Below, one piece after another: positions 20,001 to 25,659 of a stretch of DNA of 64,000 bases. Both the position numbers and the translations under genes were made by a program. Source of the DNA: Vibrio splendidus (GTDB lineage Bacteria; Pseudomonadota; Gammaproteobacteria; Enterobacterales; Vibrionaceae); contig NZ_CP031056.1 in assembly GCF_003345295.1 (NCBI RefSeq), forward strand, positions 372,001 to 436,000, given 5' to 3'. A model generated the notes under the pieces. That model was not told the DNA's origin and made no database searches. It was given only the letters and a program-made list of their open reading frames with translations. Position 1 is the stretch's first letter. Every line of letters begins with the position of its first letter.

Positions 20001-22955
20001 AAACCTGATCATATTAGTGTGGTCGGTTGTTCGCTAATCAGTGATGACAAACAAAATGGCTTCGGAAGACTTCTTATTCAATCGATGGGTGACAACGATA
20101 TCCGTAGCGATGTTTCTGTCCGTAGCTCAGAAGTTGCTGTTGATTCGAATGGTCGTAAACATACCCATGACGAAAATGGTCATTGGGTACAAAAAGAGAA
20201 AAGTAACAAAGTGACACTTAGCTGGGATGAACAAGGCGAAGTGACCGAAAAACATGAGCGTATAAGAAATGGTATCGCAGAAGGAGACATCGATCTTTCT
20301 CGCGTAGGTACTAGCGACGTTGATGATACCGCTCGCGGCGCAATTGCTGAAAACAGTGATGTGTTTAATGCCCCAGAAAAACGTAAGAATGAGACTGAAT
20401 CCTCTTCATCTAATAACAGCAGTAATAAGCTCAGCTACTCTGGCAATATTCAAGTCAATGTTGGTGATGGTGAGTTTACCGCGGTTAACTGGGGTACTTC
20501 GAACGTTGGCATTAAAGTCGGTACAGGTGGCTTTAAATCTCTAGCTTTTGGTGACAACAACGTGATGGTTCATGTCGGTGATGGGAAAAGTAAACACAGC
20601 TTTGATATTGGCGGCTATCAAGCTCTAGAAGGCGCACAGATGTTCATCGGTAATCGTAATGTGAGCTTCAATTTGGGGCAAAGCAACGATCTTATTGTGA
20701 TGATGGATAAATCAATTCCTACGCCTCCTCTGGTTAATCCGTTTGACGGCGCCTCTCGAATCTCTGGTGTGTTAAAAAGCATAGCGAGTTCAGGTGAGGG
20801 TCAAGATTGGTTAGCCGCTCAAGAGCAACAGTGGACATTATCTGGGGCTAAAAAGTTCGTTAAAGACATGTCTGGATTAGATCAGAGTAGCAGTGTTGAT
20901 TACACAAGCTTGGTTGACTTGGATTCTCAAAATGAACGCAGTAGCCGCGGCTTGAAAAATGACGCTGAAGCGACGTTAAACAAGCAATACAACCAGTGGT
21001 TAGGCGGAAGTGATCATTCTGACTCAAGTAAAATGAGTCGTGCAGATAAGTTCCGTCAAGCGAATGAGAAGCTAGCGTTTAACTTTGCTGTCGGTGGCCA
21101 AGGTGCTGATATTCAAGTGACGACGGGTAACTGGAACTTTATGTTCGGTGATAATATCCAGTCGATTCTTGATACCAATTTGGGTTCGTTGTTTGGTCTT
21201 ATGACTCAACAATTTTCCACAACGGGGCAAGCTAAAACAACGTTTACTTACAGCCCCGAAGATCTTCCTCGTCAGTTAAAAAATAAGCTTCTAGGCCAAC
21301 TTGCCGGCGTAGGTGCAGATACGACGCTAGGTGATATCTTCGGTGTGGATTACACAGCTGCAGGGCATATTGTGTCTCGTACTGGTGAATCAGTAGATGA
21401 CGTCGCAATCCTAAAAGAAATGCTAGAAGTTGTTGGCGAGTTTAGTGGCGATCAATTACAAGCCTTCGTTGATCCTACTAAGTTGCTAGACAGCCTAGAG
21501 TCGGGCGTCAATATGGGTGCTGACGGCATTAAGACGTTCGCAGAAACGCACGGCTTGAAAGAAAAAGCGCCGGAAGAGGAAGAAGATAATTCATCCGTTT
21601 CTGTTAATGGCACTAATGTCGATGGATCTCAGAATAACGGCGATGCAATAACGACAGATAGTTCCGCTAAAGAAGATCGTGCATTTGGTTTTAATTCGCT
21701 AAACCTACCTAATTTGTTTGCGACCATTTTCAGTGAAAATAAGCAAACAGAAATGAAATCTCTGGTGGAAAACTTAAAAGAAAACCTGACGGCTGATCTA
21801 CTGAATATGAAGGAGAAAACATTTGATTTCCTTCGTAATAGCGGTCACTTGCAAGGCGATGGAGACATCAACGTTTCTTTAGGCAATTACAACTTCAACT
21901 GGGGTGGTGATGGTAAAGATCTCGGCGCGTACCTAGGAGATAACAATAATTTCTGGGGTGGTCGAGGTGATGATGTCTACTATGCGACAGGAACATCTAA
22001 TATCTTTACCGGCGGTGAAGGCAATGATATGGGTGTGCTAATGGGACGTGAAAATATGATGTTCGGTGGCGAAGGCAATGATACAGCCGTTGTTGCTGGA
22101 CGAATCAATCACGTGTTCTTGGGCGCGGGTGATGATGAGTCGTTTGTCTTTGGTGAAGGTGGCGAAATTGACACTGGAACTGGCCGTGATTATGTCGTCA
22201 CATCTGGCAACTATAACCGTGTTGATACAGGCGGCGACCAAGACTACTCAGTTACGATTGGTAATAATAACCAAGTTGAGTTGGGGGCTGGTAATGACTT
22301 CGCCAATGTCTTTGGCAATTACAACCGTATCAATGCTAGTGGCGGCAATGATGTTGTTAAGTTAATGGGTTATAACGCGGTGCTCAACGGTGGCGAAGGT
22401 GATGATCATCTAATTGCTGCTGCGCTTTCTAAGTTCAGCCAGTTCAATGGTGGCGAAGGAAGTGACGTGATGGTACTTGGTGGATTCCAAAATACCTTCA
22501 AGGGCGGCACTGGCGTAGATAGCTTTGTTGTAAGTGGTGACGTCATTGACAACCTCGTTGAAGACATTCGCAGCGAAGACAACATTGTTTTCAATGGGAT
22601 TGACTGGCAGAAACTGTGGTTAGAACGCAGTGGCTATGACCTTAAATTGTCGATACTGCGCGATCCTGAAAGTGATACTGACCAAGCCAAGTTTGAACAC
22701 ATTGGTTCTGTAACTTTCAATGATTACTTCAATGGTAACCGTGCGCAAGTTGTTGTTGCGATGGGAGATCAAGGCACATCGCAAGATCATACTGTGTTGT
22801 CCAATAATGCAGTTGATGCATTGGTTCAAGCTATGAGTGGCTTTGAACCTCAGGTGGGTGACAATGGCTTTATCGATAACCTTGATAGTAAATCTCGCGT
22901 TGCGATTACAACAGCGTGGTCCGATGTATCTAAAGGGAACAGTGTTATCTCGTAG
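8013..22955 (+). CDS. rtxA: MARTX toxin RtxA (multifunctional autoprocessing RTX toxin)
   Basis: This giant secreted toxin has 4980 residues in one uninterrupted frame. Order, in residues: N-terminal repeat arm (about 1-1960, glycine-rich A repeats then about 33 copies of a 20-residue B repeat at 690-1350, then an Ala/Gln/Glu-rich coiled stretch about 1640-1850); effectors (about 1965-3830): DUF1/DmX-like, MCF, ABH, second MCF, four-helix bundle plus ADP-ribosyltransferase; CPD (about 3870-4080) with H3957 and C4006; C-terminal arm (about 4110-4980) with B2-type and nonapeptide GGxGxD calcium-binding repeats (about 4667-4840). In this family the arms deliver the middle across the host membrane, and inositol hexakisphosphate activates CPD to release effectors. 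The start MGKPFWRSVEYFFTG matches the family N-terminus. The protein is almost cysteine-free, apart from the MCF, ART and CPD cysteines. Confidence 0.97.
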   Translation: MGKPFWRSVEYFFTGNYSADEGNNNIVAIGFGGEIHARGGDDHVTVGSIGATVYTGSGNDTVVGGAAYLRVEDSVGNLNVKGAAGYADINKSGDGNVSFAGAAGGVSIDHLGNRGDVNYGGVAAYNGITRKGLSGNVTFGGAGGYNSLWHETNQGNLSFTGAGAGNKLDRTWFNKYQGSRGNVTFDGVGAANSISSRVETGNITFRGAGADNHLVRKGKVGDITLQGAGASNRIERTRQSDDVYVETRGNIRFEGVGGYNSIYSDVAHGDIHFSGGGAYNKITRKGSGNDFKGEGLANANADEIVLTKAVMSGSWVGQNHQVTGISSSREPNTYLFAFADDTYTKINKVQLRNDPQTGLLEYYSTAWYKAGNHLENLSDLDISSQGGFNAVNINGAYTLSDLTVEHQQSVTVHAVEKDLTEYEWVTYANGALIDAEDVVLADAKMGGHAISTNGTTVDVKGVKSNRKSNTYVYAKVLGPYTKIVVVELANDSETGELKYQARSWYKEGNYTGNLANEDISSANGYHSMGRGGYSLSDLQYSVNAVRSTSETVADIDEYNEQALIKPSTDTGESSGDVRFNGVGGGNVIKSNVTRGDVHFNGGGIANVILHSSKFGDTEFIGGGAANVIVKSGDEGDLTFRGAGLANVLVHQSKQGKMDVYAGGAVNVLVRIGDGEYLAHLLAYGNISVHKGNGNSRLTMLGGYNTHTQIGSGNGLWLAVGGFNVMTQVGKGDIASVLVGGANVMTKVGDGDLTAGMLGGANIITHISGDDTASNTTAVALGGANILTKKGNGNALAVMGGGANVLTHIGDGSTTGVMVGGANILTKVGDGDTTGIMLGIGNVLTHVGDGQTIGVMGAAGNIFTKVGDGTSIAAMIGVGNIFTHVGEGNAWALMGGLGNVFTKVGHGDALALMVAEANVFTHIGDGTTVALMVAKGNIATKVGNGTSIAAMVGNANIFTQVGNGSTFAAMLGQANIMTKVGNDLTAALMIGKANIYTHVGDGTSLGLFAGELNVMTKVGNGTTLAAMFGKANIMTHVGDGLTGVLALGEANIITKVGDDFMGVVAAAKANVVTHVGDATTAAVLAGKGNILTKVGEGTTVGLLISKVGNVMTHVGDGTTIGLAKGKANIITKVGDGLGVNVAWGQANIFTHVGDGDRYNFAKGEANIITKVGDGQEVSVVQGKANVITHVGNGDDYTGAWGKANIITKVGDGRNVVLAKGEANIITQVGDGDSFNALWSKGNIVTKVGDGMQVTAAKGKANITTTVGNGLSVTAAYGDANINTKIGDGISVNVAWGKYNVNTKVGDGLNVAVMKGKANVNIHVGDGLGINASYARNNVAIKVGNGDFYSLAVASSNTSSNKLSALFDNIKQTLLGVGGSQAINYLVQGDEASSSGIQKGRGAISTPEITKLDGFALDEIEEVGSDLGDGLSGSVTNIETPDLSSMENELNIEESSDQAQAPNLIVNGDFEQGGDGWESTHGVEASYSSSAYGVSGEGHGLRVTELDTYTNTSLSQDLTDLAEGEVIAVSFDFAKRAGISSNEGIEVLWNGDVVFSTSGDEAAWQQKTLKLTANSGSNRIEFKGTGHNDGLGYVLDNVVAKSETSHQANAVADNAEQNQAAKNAMSDKERAEADRQRLEQEKQKQLEAVSGSQAQLESTDQEALESNGQAQRDAVNEESEAVTKDLTAMAQGLDVLDNKAEYTGVSGDHWRDRFAGGLLKDVQTQLDNAKDVSGEQITAAKQTHESNQKNVNDSVAKSEAGVAKGEENRASAEQDIADAKADADVRNAEATTKTDEAKQAESNANNSARDAEERGNSDARNAENKANQAQADAKGSKQNENDRPDRQGASGSGLSNESHSIPSEETTSSDVDTVNPQSADGRFSEGLTDQEQEALDGAVQAVNRLQINAGVRSKNTGSSITSLFTESNADSIIVADRASQDVNRKDIRISGVNLEGLSGGQGNQATGQHSSKSVPGFQSHFASTSIGIENELSGLVVVLPKNSAQTFGYVHDSQGNPLFMLTKDMNQGGYSNPARIADINGVNNWQTHTIELVTYPSETSDTTAIESRKEAMLWLAKEFTGHINQSNHQSLPQLVSDDGHFTLVISNSKHLIAAGNGTAIEAQGQTIGMTPSGQQATMGINAKEFGSSSSLEVRLLESAPWYQSGLRDEFLVNSNEHKLDDPTAAQNVYAYLTSVYSKTADLAKEYGIYINDWDPASEGFSPNAQGLTDPKVKNAWEILPRTKPVKMLELLSADDSRYVRQQIIGKLKGSYSESLAKSVFEYFQYGGEVAGHGINNATTGNVQQPEPAILFEFRSVPNVLSEFVPKTESTAKVDVKALDHFDFASRKVIIAEVNALVSGSDDFDTWYQEYRASKGQPPVKKPKSSASANHKAEWLMTQHADKWAKITAPYIESNETSTSTQAKVDTGEVLKGLQEDFKRYGDALKPDTSVPGKSKDIRTTKDFLNGYKNDHAKDSVDGFHSDMSIKQLVDLFVKGSWSAEQKGALAWEIESRALKVTFQNKSEKYNRLFREIASAGVVDAKATEQLAPQLMLMNLSNDGFGGRCDPLSKLVLVAKQLENDGQAGVARQLLEKMYSAAAVLSNPTFYSDSEKANASKLLSSLAAIHAKNPMHDTSIKVWQEKLEGKQALTVNGVVEKITDVSANGKPVLLELDAPGHAMAAWAKGSGDDRVYGFYDPNAGIVEFSSAEKFGAYLTRFFGKSDLNMAQSYKLGKNDVGEAIFNRVVVMDGDTLASYRPTIGDKTTMQGILDLPVFDATPISKPEVSDILSGNEKHKENVAIENDGTPPRDKESVSPLTRFLNNELFGTKDARRKVGDITQTLLGLAVEKDESQKVTLKGEAGRLSGYFHKGAKAPEGEESKGNGKVVLFLHGSGSSSEEQASAIRSHYQKQGIDMLAVNLRGYGESDGGTSEKGLYQDARTMFKYLVNDKGIDPSNIIIHGYSMGGPIAADLARYAAQNGQAVSGLLLDRPMPSMTKAITAHEVANPAGIVGAIAKAVNGQFSVEKNLKGLPKETPVLLLTDNEGLGGEGEKLRAKLAIAGYNVTGEQTFYGHEASNRLMGQYADQIVSGLFNAEQAAVEAGEVLKGLEKDFKRYGDALKPDTSVPGKSKDIRTTKDFLNGYKNDHAKDIVDGFHSDMSIKQLVDLFVKGSWSAEQKGALAWEIESRALKVTFQNKSEKYNRLFREIASAGVVDAKATEQLAPQLMLLNLSNDGFGGRCDPLSKLVLVAKQLESDGQTGVARQLLEKMYSAAAVLSNPTLYSDSEKANASKLLSSLAAIHAKNPMHDTSMKVWQEKLEGKQALTVNGVVEKITDVSANGKPVLLELDAPGHAMAAWAKGSGEDRVYGFYDPNAGIVEFSSAEKFGAYLTRFFGKSDLNMAQSYKLGKNDAGEAIFNRVVVMDGDTLATYKPTLGDKTTMQGILDLPVFDATLIKKPVGDVTSDLEALGNKTKISVDLSQVMTKDELKKDAQVFAKPIGESYQKILEQVELLHTSTGLKQIEVALNLNNLIDTYVAKHETSGRNSALKRFQEQLSERLYNNGSIGALRSDIADLAKTRPDLAATVISNILMATDDKTPKVDVKQLDDGTKYVSEESLNALIGQEEPFNKNRYNQELLDGRKAGEEVVANSNLNDAEIKGIQWYTSEGYQYVNESLRKNEKLQYFVKDNSVDAVKGMSKLDTFEGTVYRAFMPGVSLTELESRIAPGQLIGEKGFCSTSTSAELAKDFRGGKGTVMLTILDAKGTNVAGLAQLNQAEVLFKPGSHIRIEAIKKTDKNLHIVAKYTEDFRVGESVHSLFDGNKIGLAINKNTSTLHDGVKSSFDSADVADILTPKKVADELDLGDGLSRRNDDIHNKDVNSWERLVVSPQSDGGETRFGGQIIIQMENDSAVSKAAENLAGKHPDSTVVVQLDSDGNYRVIYGDPSKLPKDKLAGQLRWQLVGHGRDESENNNTHLSGYSADELAVKLAAFNKAFSEAENVKAKPDHISVVGCSLISDDKQNGFGRLLIQSMGDNDIRSDVSVRSSEVAVDSNGRKHTHDENGHWVQKEKSNKVTLSWDEQGEVTEKHERIRNGIAEGDIDLSRVGTSDVDDTARGAIAENSDVFNAPEKRKNETESSSSNNSSNKLSYSGNIQVNVGDGEFTAVNWGTSNVGIKVGTGGFKSLAFGDNNVMVHVGDGKSKHSFDIGGYQALEGAQMFIGNRNVSFNLGQSNDLIVMMDKSIPTPPLVNPFDGASRISGVLKSIASSGEGQDWLAAQEQQWTLSGAKKFVKDMSGLDQSSSVDYTSLVDLDSQNERSSRGLKNDAEATLNKQYNQWLGGSDHSDSSKMSRADKFRQANEKLAFNFAVGGQGADIQVTTGNWNFMFGDNIQSILDTNLGSLFGLMTQQFSTTGQAKTTFTYSPEDLPRQLKNKLLGQLAGVGADTTLGDIFGVDYTAAGHIVSRTGESVDDVAILKEMLEVVGEFSGDQLQAFVDPTKLLDSLESGVNMGADGIKTFAETHGLKEKAPEEEEDNSSVSVNGTNVDGSQNNGDAITTDSSAKEDRAFGFNSLNLPNLFATIFSENKQTEMKSLVENLKENLTADLLNMKEKTFDFLRNSGHLQGDGDINVSLGNYNFNWGGDGKDLGAYLGDNNNFWGGRGDDVYYATGTSNIFTGGEGNDMGVLMGRENMMFGGEGNDTAVVAGRINHVFLGAGDDESFVFGEGGEIDTGTGRDYVVTSGNYNRVDTGGDQDYSVTIGNNNQVELGAGNDFANVFGNYNRINASGGNDVVKLMGYNAVLNGGEGDDHLIAAALSKFSQFNGGEGSDVMVLGGFQNTFKGGTGVDSFVVSGDVIDNLVEDIRSEDNIVFNGIDWQKLWLERSGYDLKLSILRDPESDTDQAKFEHIGSVTFNDYFNGNRAQVVVAMGDQGTSQDHTVLSNNAVDALVQAMSGFEPQVGDNGFIDNLDSKSRVAITTAWSDVSKGNSVIS
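8190..10020 (+). repeat. MARTX A repeats (glycine-rich, N-terminal arm)
   Basis: Two blocks, about 8190-8880 and 9720-10020, encode degenerate repeats of about 19-20 residues built on GNVxFxGAGGxNxI. Between them (about 8900-9700) is a non-repetitive insert that itself contains two related halves: each has NTYxxAxxxxxYTKI followed by GxxxYSxxxWYK-type segments. These repeats belong to the N-terminal arm implicated in membrane binding and pore formation in MARTX toxins. Confidence 0.8.
10081..12060 (+). repeat. MARTX B repeats: about 33 tandem 60-bp units
   Basis: The DNA has a strict 60-bp period. Each unit encodes about 20 residues of the form GxANIxTxVGDGxxxxxMxG, alternating between NIxTKVGDG and NxxTHVGDG versions. 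One unit pair at about 11300-11360 has an extra residue or so (LISKVGNVMTHVGDG). It is coding throughout and in frame with rtxA, so this is a protein repeat and not a satellite. Confidence 0.9.
13923..15284 (+). other. RtxA effector region 1: DUF1/DmX-like domain (residues ~1971-2424)
   Basis: The effector zone begins after the conserved arm sequence near SVPGFQSHF (residue 1971) and runs to about 2424. The segment (IGIENELSGLVVVLPK, then GIYINDWDPASEGFSP, then VAGHGINNATTGN) resembles the first-position domain of several V. vulnificus MARTX toxins, called DUF1 or DmX. It has no cysteine, so a papain-type mechanism is excluded here. H and D residues are plentiful in VAGHGINN, but I cannot assign a catalytic site. 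The function is not settled from sequence. Confidence 0.65.
15285..16364 (+). other. RtxA effector region 2: MCF domain, copy 1 (residues ~2425-2784)
   Basis: This is a Makes-caterpillars-floppy-like effector. It starts at GEVLKGLQEDF and includes the diagnostic RCD motif (R2561-C2562-D2563 within FGGRCDPL), a candidate catalytic histidine H2674 (APGHAMAA) and aspartate D2693 (FYDPNAG). The MCF effector of V. vulnificus autoprocesses at its N-terminus when bound to host ARF and is cytotoxic; Rab GTPases have been reported as targets. All key residues are intact. It is nearly identical to copy 2, exactly 2019 bp downstream. Confidence 0.88.
16365..17303 (+). other. RtxA effector region 3: ABH alpha/beta hydrolase (residues ~2785-3097)
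   Basis: The domain begins LSGNEKHKENVAIENDGTPP and has an oxyanion-type HGSGSS turn, nucleophile elbow GYSMGG with S2959, a candidate acid D3038 (LLLTDNEG) and H3069 (FYGHEAS). ABH of V. cholerae MARTX is reported to be a phosphatidylinositol-3-phosphate-specific phospholipase A1 that blocks autophagy and endosomal trafficking. The triad is intact. The domain is framed on both sides by MCF copies. Confidence 0.9.
17304..18386 (+). other. RtxA effector region 4: MCF domain, copy 2 (residues ~3098-3458)
   Basis: Starting at GEVLKGLEKDF, this copy keeps the RCD motif at R3234-C3235-D3236 and the candidate H3347 and D3366. By eye it differs from copy 1 at about fifteen of roughly 350 residues (for example DS to DI, MN to LN, NDGQAG to SDGQTG, SYRPTI to TYKPTL). 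The junction from ABH (NAEQAAVEAGEVLKG) is the one seen in other MARTX toxins, so this looks like the ancestral MCF position and copy 1 the added one. That polarity is inference. Confidence 0.88.
18387..19460 (+). other. RtxA effector region 5: four-helix bundle + ADP-ribosyltransferase (residues ~3459-3820)
   Basis: The first ~100 residues (DLEALGNKTK, then VFAKPIGESYQKILEQ and SGRNSALKRFQEQ) match the membrane-localisation four-helix bundle that opens the RRSP (DUF5) effector and the Pasteurella toxin C1 region. The part after it is not RRSP. It is a VIP2/iota/C3-type ART fold: VYRAF with R3703, GFCSTSTS with the STS motif at 3731-3733, and NQAEVLFKPGS giving Q3769-x-E3771. The catalytic glutamate is therefore E3771. 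A QxE ARTT loop is typical of C3-like Rho asparagine modifiers, ExE of arginine modifiers. Confidence 0.82.
19620..20250 (+). other. RtxA cysteine protease domain CPD (residues ~3870-4080)
   Basis: The inositol-hexakisphosphate-induced autoprotease of MARTX toxins is recognisable by VNSWERLVV, QLVGHGRDE (H3957) and VVGCSL (C4006), with the basic RKHTHDENGHW segment near the C-terminus. It cuts at leucines in the linkers between effectors. Both catalytic residues are present. Confidence 0.93.
22011..22540 (+). repeat. RTX nonapeptide repeats of RtxA C-terminal arm
   Basis: Repeats of the form GGEGND, GAGDD, GAGND, GGEGDD and GGEGSD occur between residues about 4667 and 4840, separated by MGRENMMFGG-type strands. 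These are calcium-binding beta-roll repeats that precede the type I secretion signal at the extreme C-terminus. Confidence 0.88.
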
Positions 22956-22986
22956 CAAATAATCTCTACTTTAGGTAAATAATATG

Positions 22987-23010
22987 AGCCGTCTTCTTTT
23001 GAAGACGGCT
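22987..23010 (+). terminator. Bidirectional terminator after rtxA
   Basis: A perfect 10-bp stem AGCCGTCTTC / GAAGACGGCT with a TTTT loop is followed by TTATTAATT. It lies between the convergent rtxA and PACE genes, 3 bp from the PACE stop, so it probably serves both. Confidence 0.85.
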
Positions 23011-23013
23011 TTA

Positions 23014-23445
23014 TTAATTCAGCACACTTACTTTCCCTTTCGCAACCAATTGATCTCGGATCGAGTCATACGCCCAGTTGAACGCAATCGCGTAAAGTAC
23101 GAAGAAGATAACAATCCCGATATCCATTACCAATACAGTCCAGAAATCGAGTTGAAGTACCCACATCAGTAGTGGGAACGACACCAACATCAAACCCAGT
23201 TCGAAACCTAAGCCGTGCAGAATACGTGTTTTCTTGGTTCGTTTGCTGCGGTCAGCACCGTAAATTTTATCGTAGCCGTAGTTGTAGACGTAGTTCCACG
23301 TCATCGCAATCAATGACAAAGATAGAGCTAACCCTGCCATTTTTACTGCTCCGCCACCGACAATGTAAGTTGCCGCTATAGCCATAAAAATCAAAGCAAC
23401 TATTTCAAATAGCACCATGTGTAACATGCGTTCTTTATGTGACAT
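23014..23445 (-). CDS. PACE family multidrug/biocide efflux transporter
   Basis: This 143-residue inner-membrane protein has two tandem bacterial transmembrane pair (BTP) domains, four helices in all, characteristic of the proteobacterial antimicrobial compound efflux family (AceI type). Visible family marks are ERMLHMVLFE at the first helix, NYVYNYGYDKIYG after helix 2, RILHGLGFELGL at helix 3 and FNWAYDSIRDQ at the end. E14 in the first helix corresponds to the functionally important acidic residue in AceI. The family exports chlorhexidine-like biocides and short diamines using the proton gradient. It is divergent from a LysR gene, an arrangement that resembles aceI-aceR. Confidence 0.9.
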   Translation of the reverse strand: MSHKERMLHMVLFEIVALIFMAIAATYIVGGGAVKMAGLALSLSLIAMTWNYVYNYGYDKIYGADRSKRTKKTRILHGLGFELGLMLVSFPLLMWVLQLDFWTVLVMDIGIVIFFVLYAIAFNWAYDSIRDQLVAKGKVSVLN

Positions 23446-23574
23446 TTTCTAACTCTCTTTACGATTAAATAGCCGCCGATGGGCTAATGACTTGGCTAGA
23501 TAATATCTGCTTAAATGATAATATAAAGATGGTTAGCATCACATATGGTGATAGTAAGTATTAGGAGAAACCGA

Positions 23575-24462
23575 ATGTACAACATTGAACAGCTAAAAAT
23601 GTTTGTGTATGCCGTTGAATTAGGGTCATTTTCTGCTAGTGCGCGTCAATTGGGTAAAGTGCAGTCGGCAGTGAGCCAAGGTATCAGTAATCTTGAAATA
23701 GATTTTAATGTTGAGCTTTTTGATCGTTCGACTCGAAAGCCTTCACTAACCGAAGCGGGCGAGCAGTTATTCAAACAGGTGAAAGCGATCGTGCTTCAGG
23801 TTGAAGATCTGAATGTGACGGTTAATGCGATGGGTAGCGGTGAAGAGGGGCTCATCAAAATTGCATTAGATGATTCATTACTGGTCCCGAACCTATCTAA
23901 AATCCTGAGTGAATTCAGTAAACAATTCCCTGCGACTGAAGTTGAACTGGTTGCGTGTACCACAACGGAGGTCAATCCGCTGATTATCGAAGAGAGAGCC
24001 GATATTGGATTGATGTTTACCAACTTGGCTTTTGATGTCGGCTCTGAGCCTTGCTTTATCGGCCACTTGCCGTTTATTGCTGTGTGTCATCCAAGTCATG
24101 TGCTCGCAAAAACAGGTGTTGCGAAACTCTCTGACTTACTCCCGCATCGTCAGTTAATGTTGAGGGGAGACAAAGGTAAGGTGATGGATCAGTTTCCGCT
24201 GATTGCCGGTAAGGTATGGTGGTCAAACAGCTTTATTGTTATCAAAGAGGTGGTGCTCGGCAGTGATATTGGCTGGGCATATTTACCCAAACACCTTGTC
24301 GAAGAGGAGTTGGATAAGCAACGTTTAGTGGAGATTAATGTCTCATTCGATCACAAAACATGGTCGCCGCCCGTTGATCTTGTTTTGTCTAAAACACGTT
24401 CAAAAGGCCCAGCATTGCTTTGGCTTGAACAAGCATTGAAAGGCCTATTAGACGAAACGTAA
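23575..24462 (+). CDS. LysR-type regulator, probably of the PACE pump
   Basis: This 295-residue LysR regulator has an N-terminal winged helix (MYNIEQLKMFVYAVELGSF, helix SARQLGKVQSAVSQGI) and a periplasmic-binding-protein-like effector domain. I start it at 23575 instead of the upstream in-frame codon at 23545 because AGGAG lies seven bases before this ATG and the LysR N-terminus begins there. It is divergent from the PACE transporter gene across about 130 bp, so it probably controls that gene in response to its substrate (inference from context and from the AceR precedent). Confidence 0.88.
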   Translation: MYNIEQLKMFVYAVELGSFSASARQLGKVQSAVSQGISNLEIDFNVELFDRSTRKPSLTEAGEQLFKQVKAIVLQVEDLNVTVNAMGSGEEGLIKIALDDSLLVPNLSKILSEFSKQFPATEVELVACTTTEVNPLIIEERADIGLMFTNLAFDVGSEPCFIGHLPFIAVCHPSHVLAKTGVAKLSDLLPHRQLMLRGDKGKVMDQFPLIAGKVWWSNSFIVIKEVVLGSDIGWAYLPKHLVEEELDKQRLVEINVSFDHKTWSPPVDLVLSKTRSKGPALLWLEQALKGLLDET

Positions 24463-24500
24463 GCTGGGCGAGACTTAAATTGGATCAAACTAAATAAAGA

Positions 24501-24530
24501 AAAGGCTCACCGTTTAACGTGTGAGCCTTT
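24501..24530. terminator. Bidirectional terminator between LysR and ACR3 genes
   Basis: Stem AAAGGCTCAC / GTGAGCCTTT with a 10-base loop lies between two convergent genes. The inner loop can also pair ACG with CGT. Confidence 0.8.
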
Positions 24531-24574
24531 CTGTTCAAAGTGATGCAGCTTTTTGTTCGCTCTAGCTCTAGATG

Positions 24575-25630
24575 CTAGACGTTAGGTTTAACTGTTTGAC
24601 CATTGTAATACTTGTCTTTCATCTTAAGCGCCACGTTCACTAGGTAAATCAACACAGGTACTTCAATCAGTGGACCGATAACACCGGCAAACGCTTGGTC
24701 TGAGTTGATACCGAATACTGAGATTGCCACTGCGATTGCTAGCTCGAAGTTGTTACCTGTCGCTGTGAATGCAATTGATGCGTTCTTGTCGTATTCAATA
24801 CCCATCTTCTTACCAATGAAGAAGCTGATGAAGAACATCGCTGTGAAGTAGATAGTCAGTGGAACCGCAATCAACAATACGTCCATTGGCAGCTCAACAA
24901 TCATCTCGCCTTTTAGGCTGAACATCAGCACGATAGTCGCCAGTAGAGCAATCAGTGTGATTGGTGAGATACGTGGAATGAACACATCGTTGTACCACTG
25001 CTCGCCTTTCATCGACACTAGGATCTTACGGCTTAGGAAGCCTGCTAGGAATGGGATACCTAGGTAGATAAGAACACTGTGTGCAATATCGATCATCGAG
25101 ATATCAACCATCATGCCTTCGTAACCGAATACTGGTGGAAGAACGCTGATGAATAGCCACGCCATAAAGCTGTAGCTCACCACTTGGAATGCACTGTTTA
25201 GAGCAACTAATGCTGCACCATATTCTTTGTTACCGCCGCCGATGTCGTTCCAAACCAGAACCATTGCCACACAACGAGCAAGACCAATCAGAATGACGCC
25301 GACCATGTAACCTGGGTGGTCGCCTAAGAATGTTAGCGCCAACACAAACATCAGAATTGGGCCAACTAACCAGTTCATGATTAAAGATAGCTTGATGGCT
25401 TTCTTATCTTTGACCACGGTGCCTAACAGGTTGTAGTCAACCTTAGCCAGAGGTGGGTACATCATTAAGATAAGGCCAATCGCAAGTGGAATGTTGGTAG
25501 TACCAACCGACATCGATTCATTCCACTGTTCGATCTGTGGGAATAGGGTGCCAAGCAAAACGCCAAGGCCCATAGCGATAAAGATCCACAACGTTAAATA
25601 GCGATCTAGAAAACCTAATTTTGGTTTCAT
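24575..25630 (-). CDS. arsB: Arsenite efflux transporter, ACR3 family
   Basis: This 351-residue, ten-helix inner-membrane protein belongs to the ACR3 (BASS-related) arsenite permeases. It shows the ACR3 hallmarks: the region MYPPLAKVDY, GLARCVAMVLVWN with the essential cysteine in helix 4, ALNSAFQ and FTATGNNFELAIA. It extrudes As(III) using the proton gradient. It lies about 105 bp from the arsR-type gene on the same strand, with an operator-like palindrome in the gap. No arsC or arsH is visible, so the unit is minimal. The symbol arsB is used in the broad sense; acr3 would be equally proper. Confidence 0.92.
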   Translation of the reverse strand: MKPKLGFLDRYLTLWIFIAMGLGVLLGTLFPQIEQWNESMSVGTTNIPLAIGLILMMYPPLAKVDYNLLGTVVKDKKAIKLSLIMNWLVGPILMFVLALTFLGDHPGYMVGVILIGLARCVAMVLVWNDIGGGNKEYGAALVALNSAFQVVSYSFMAWLFISVLPPVFGYEGMMVDISMIDIAHSVLIYLGIPFLAGFLSRKILVSMKGEQWYNDVFIPRISPITLIALLATIVLMFSLKGEMIVELPMDVLLIAVPLTIYFTAMFFISFFIGKKMGIEYDKNASIAFTATGNNFELAIAVAISVFGINSDQAFAGVIGPLIEVPVLIYLVNVALKMKDKYYNGQTVKPNV

Positions 25631-25659
25631 GATATTTTCTCTTTGGTTGATATCGTCAA

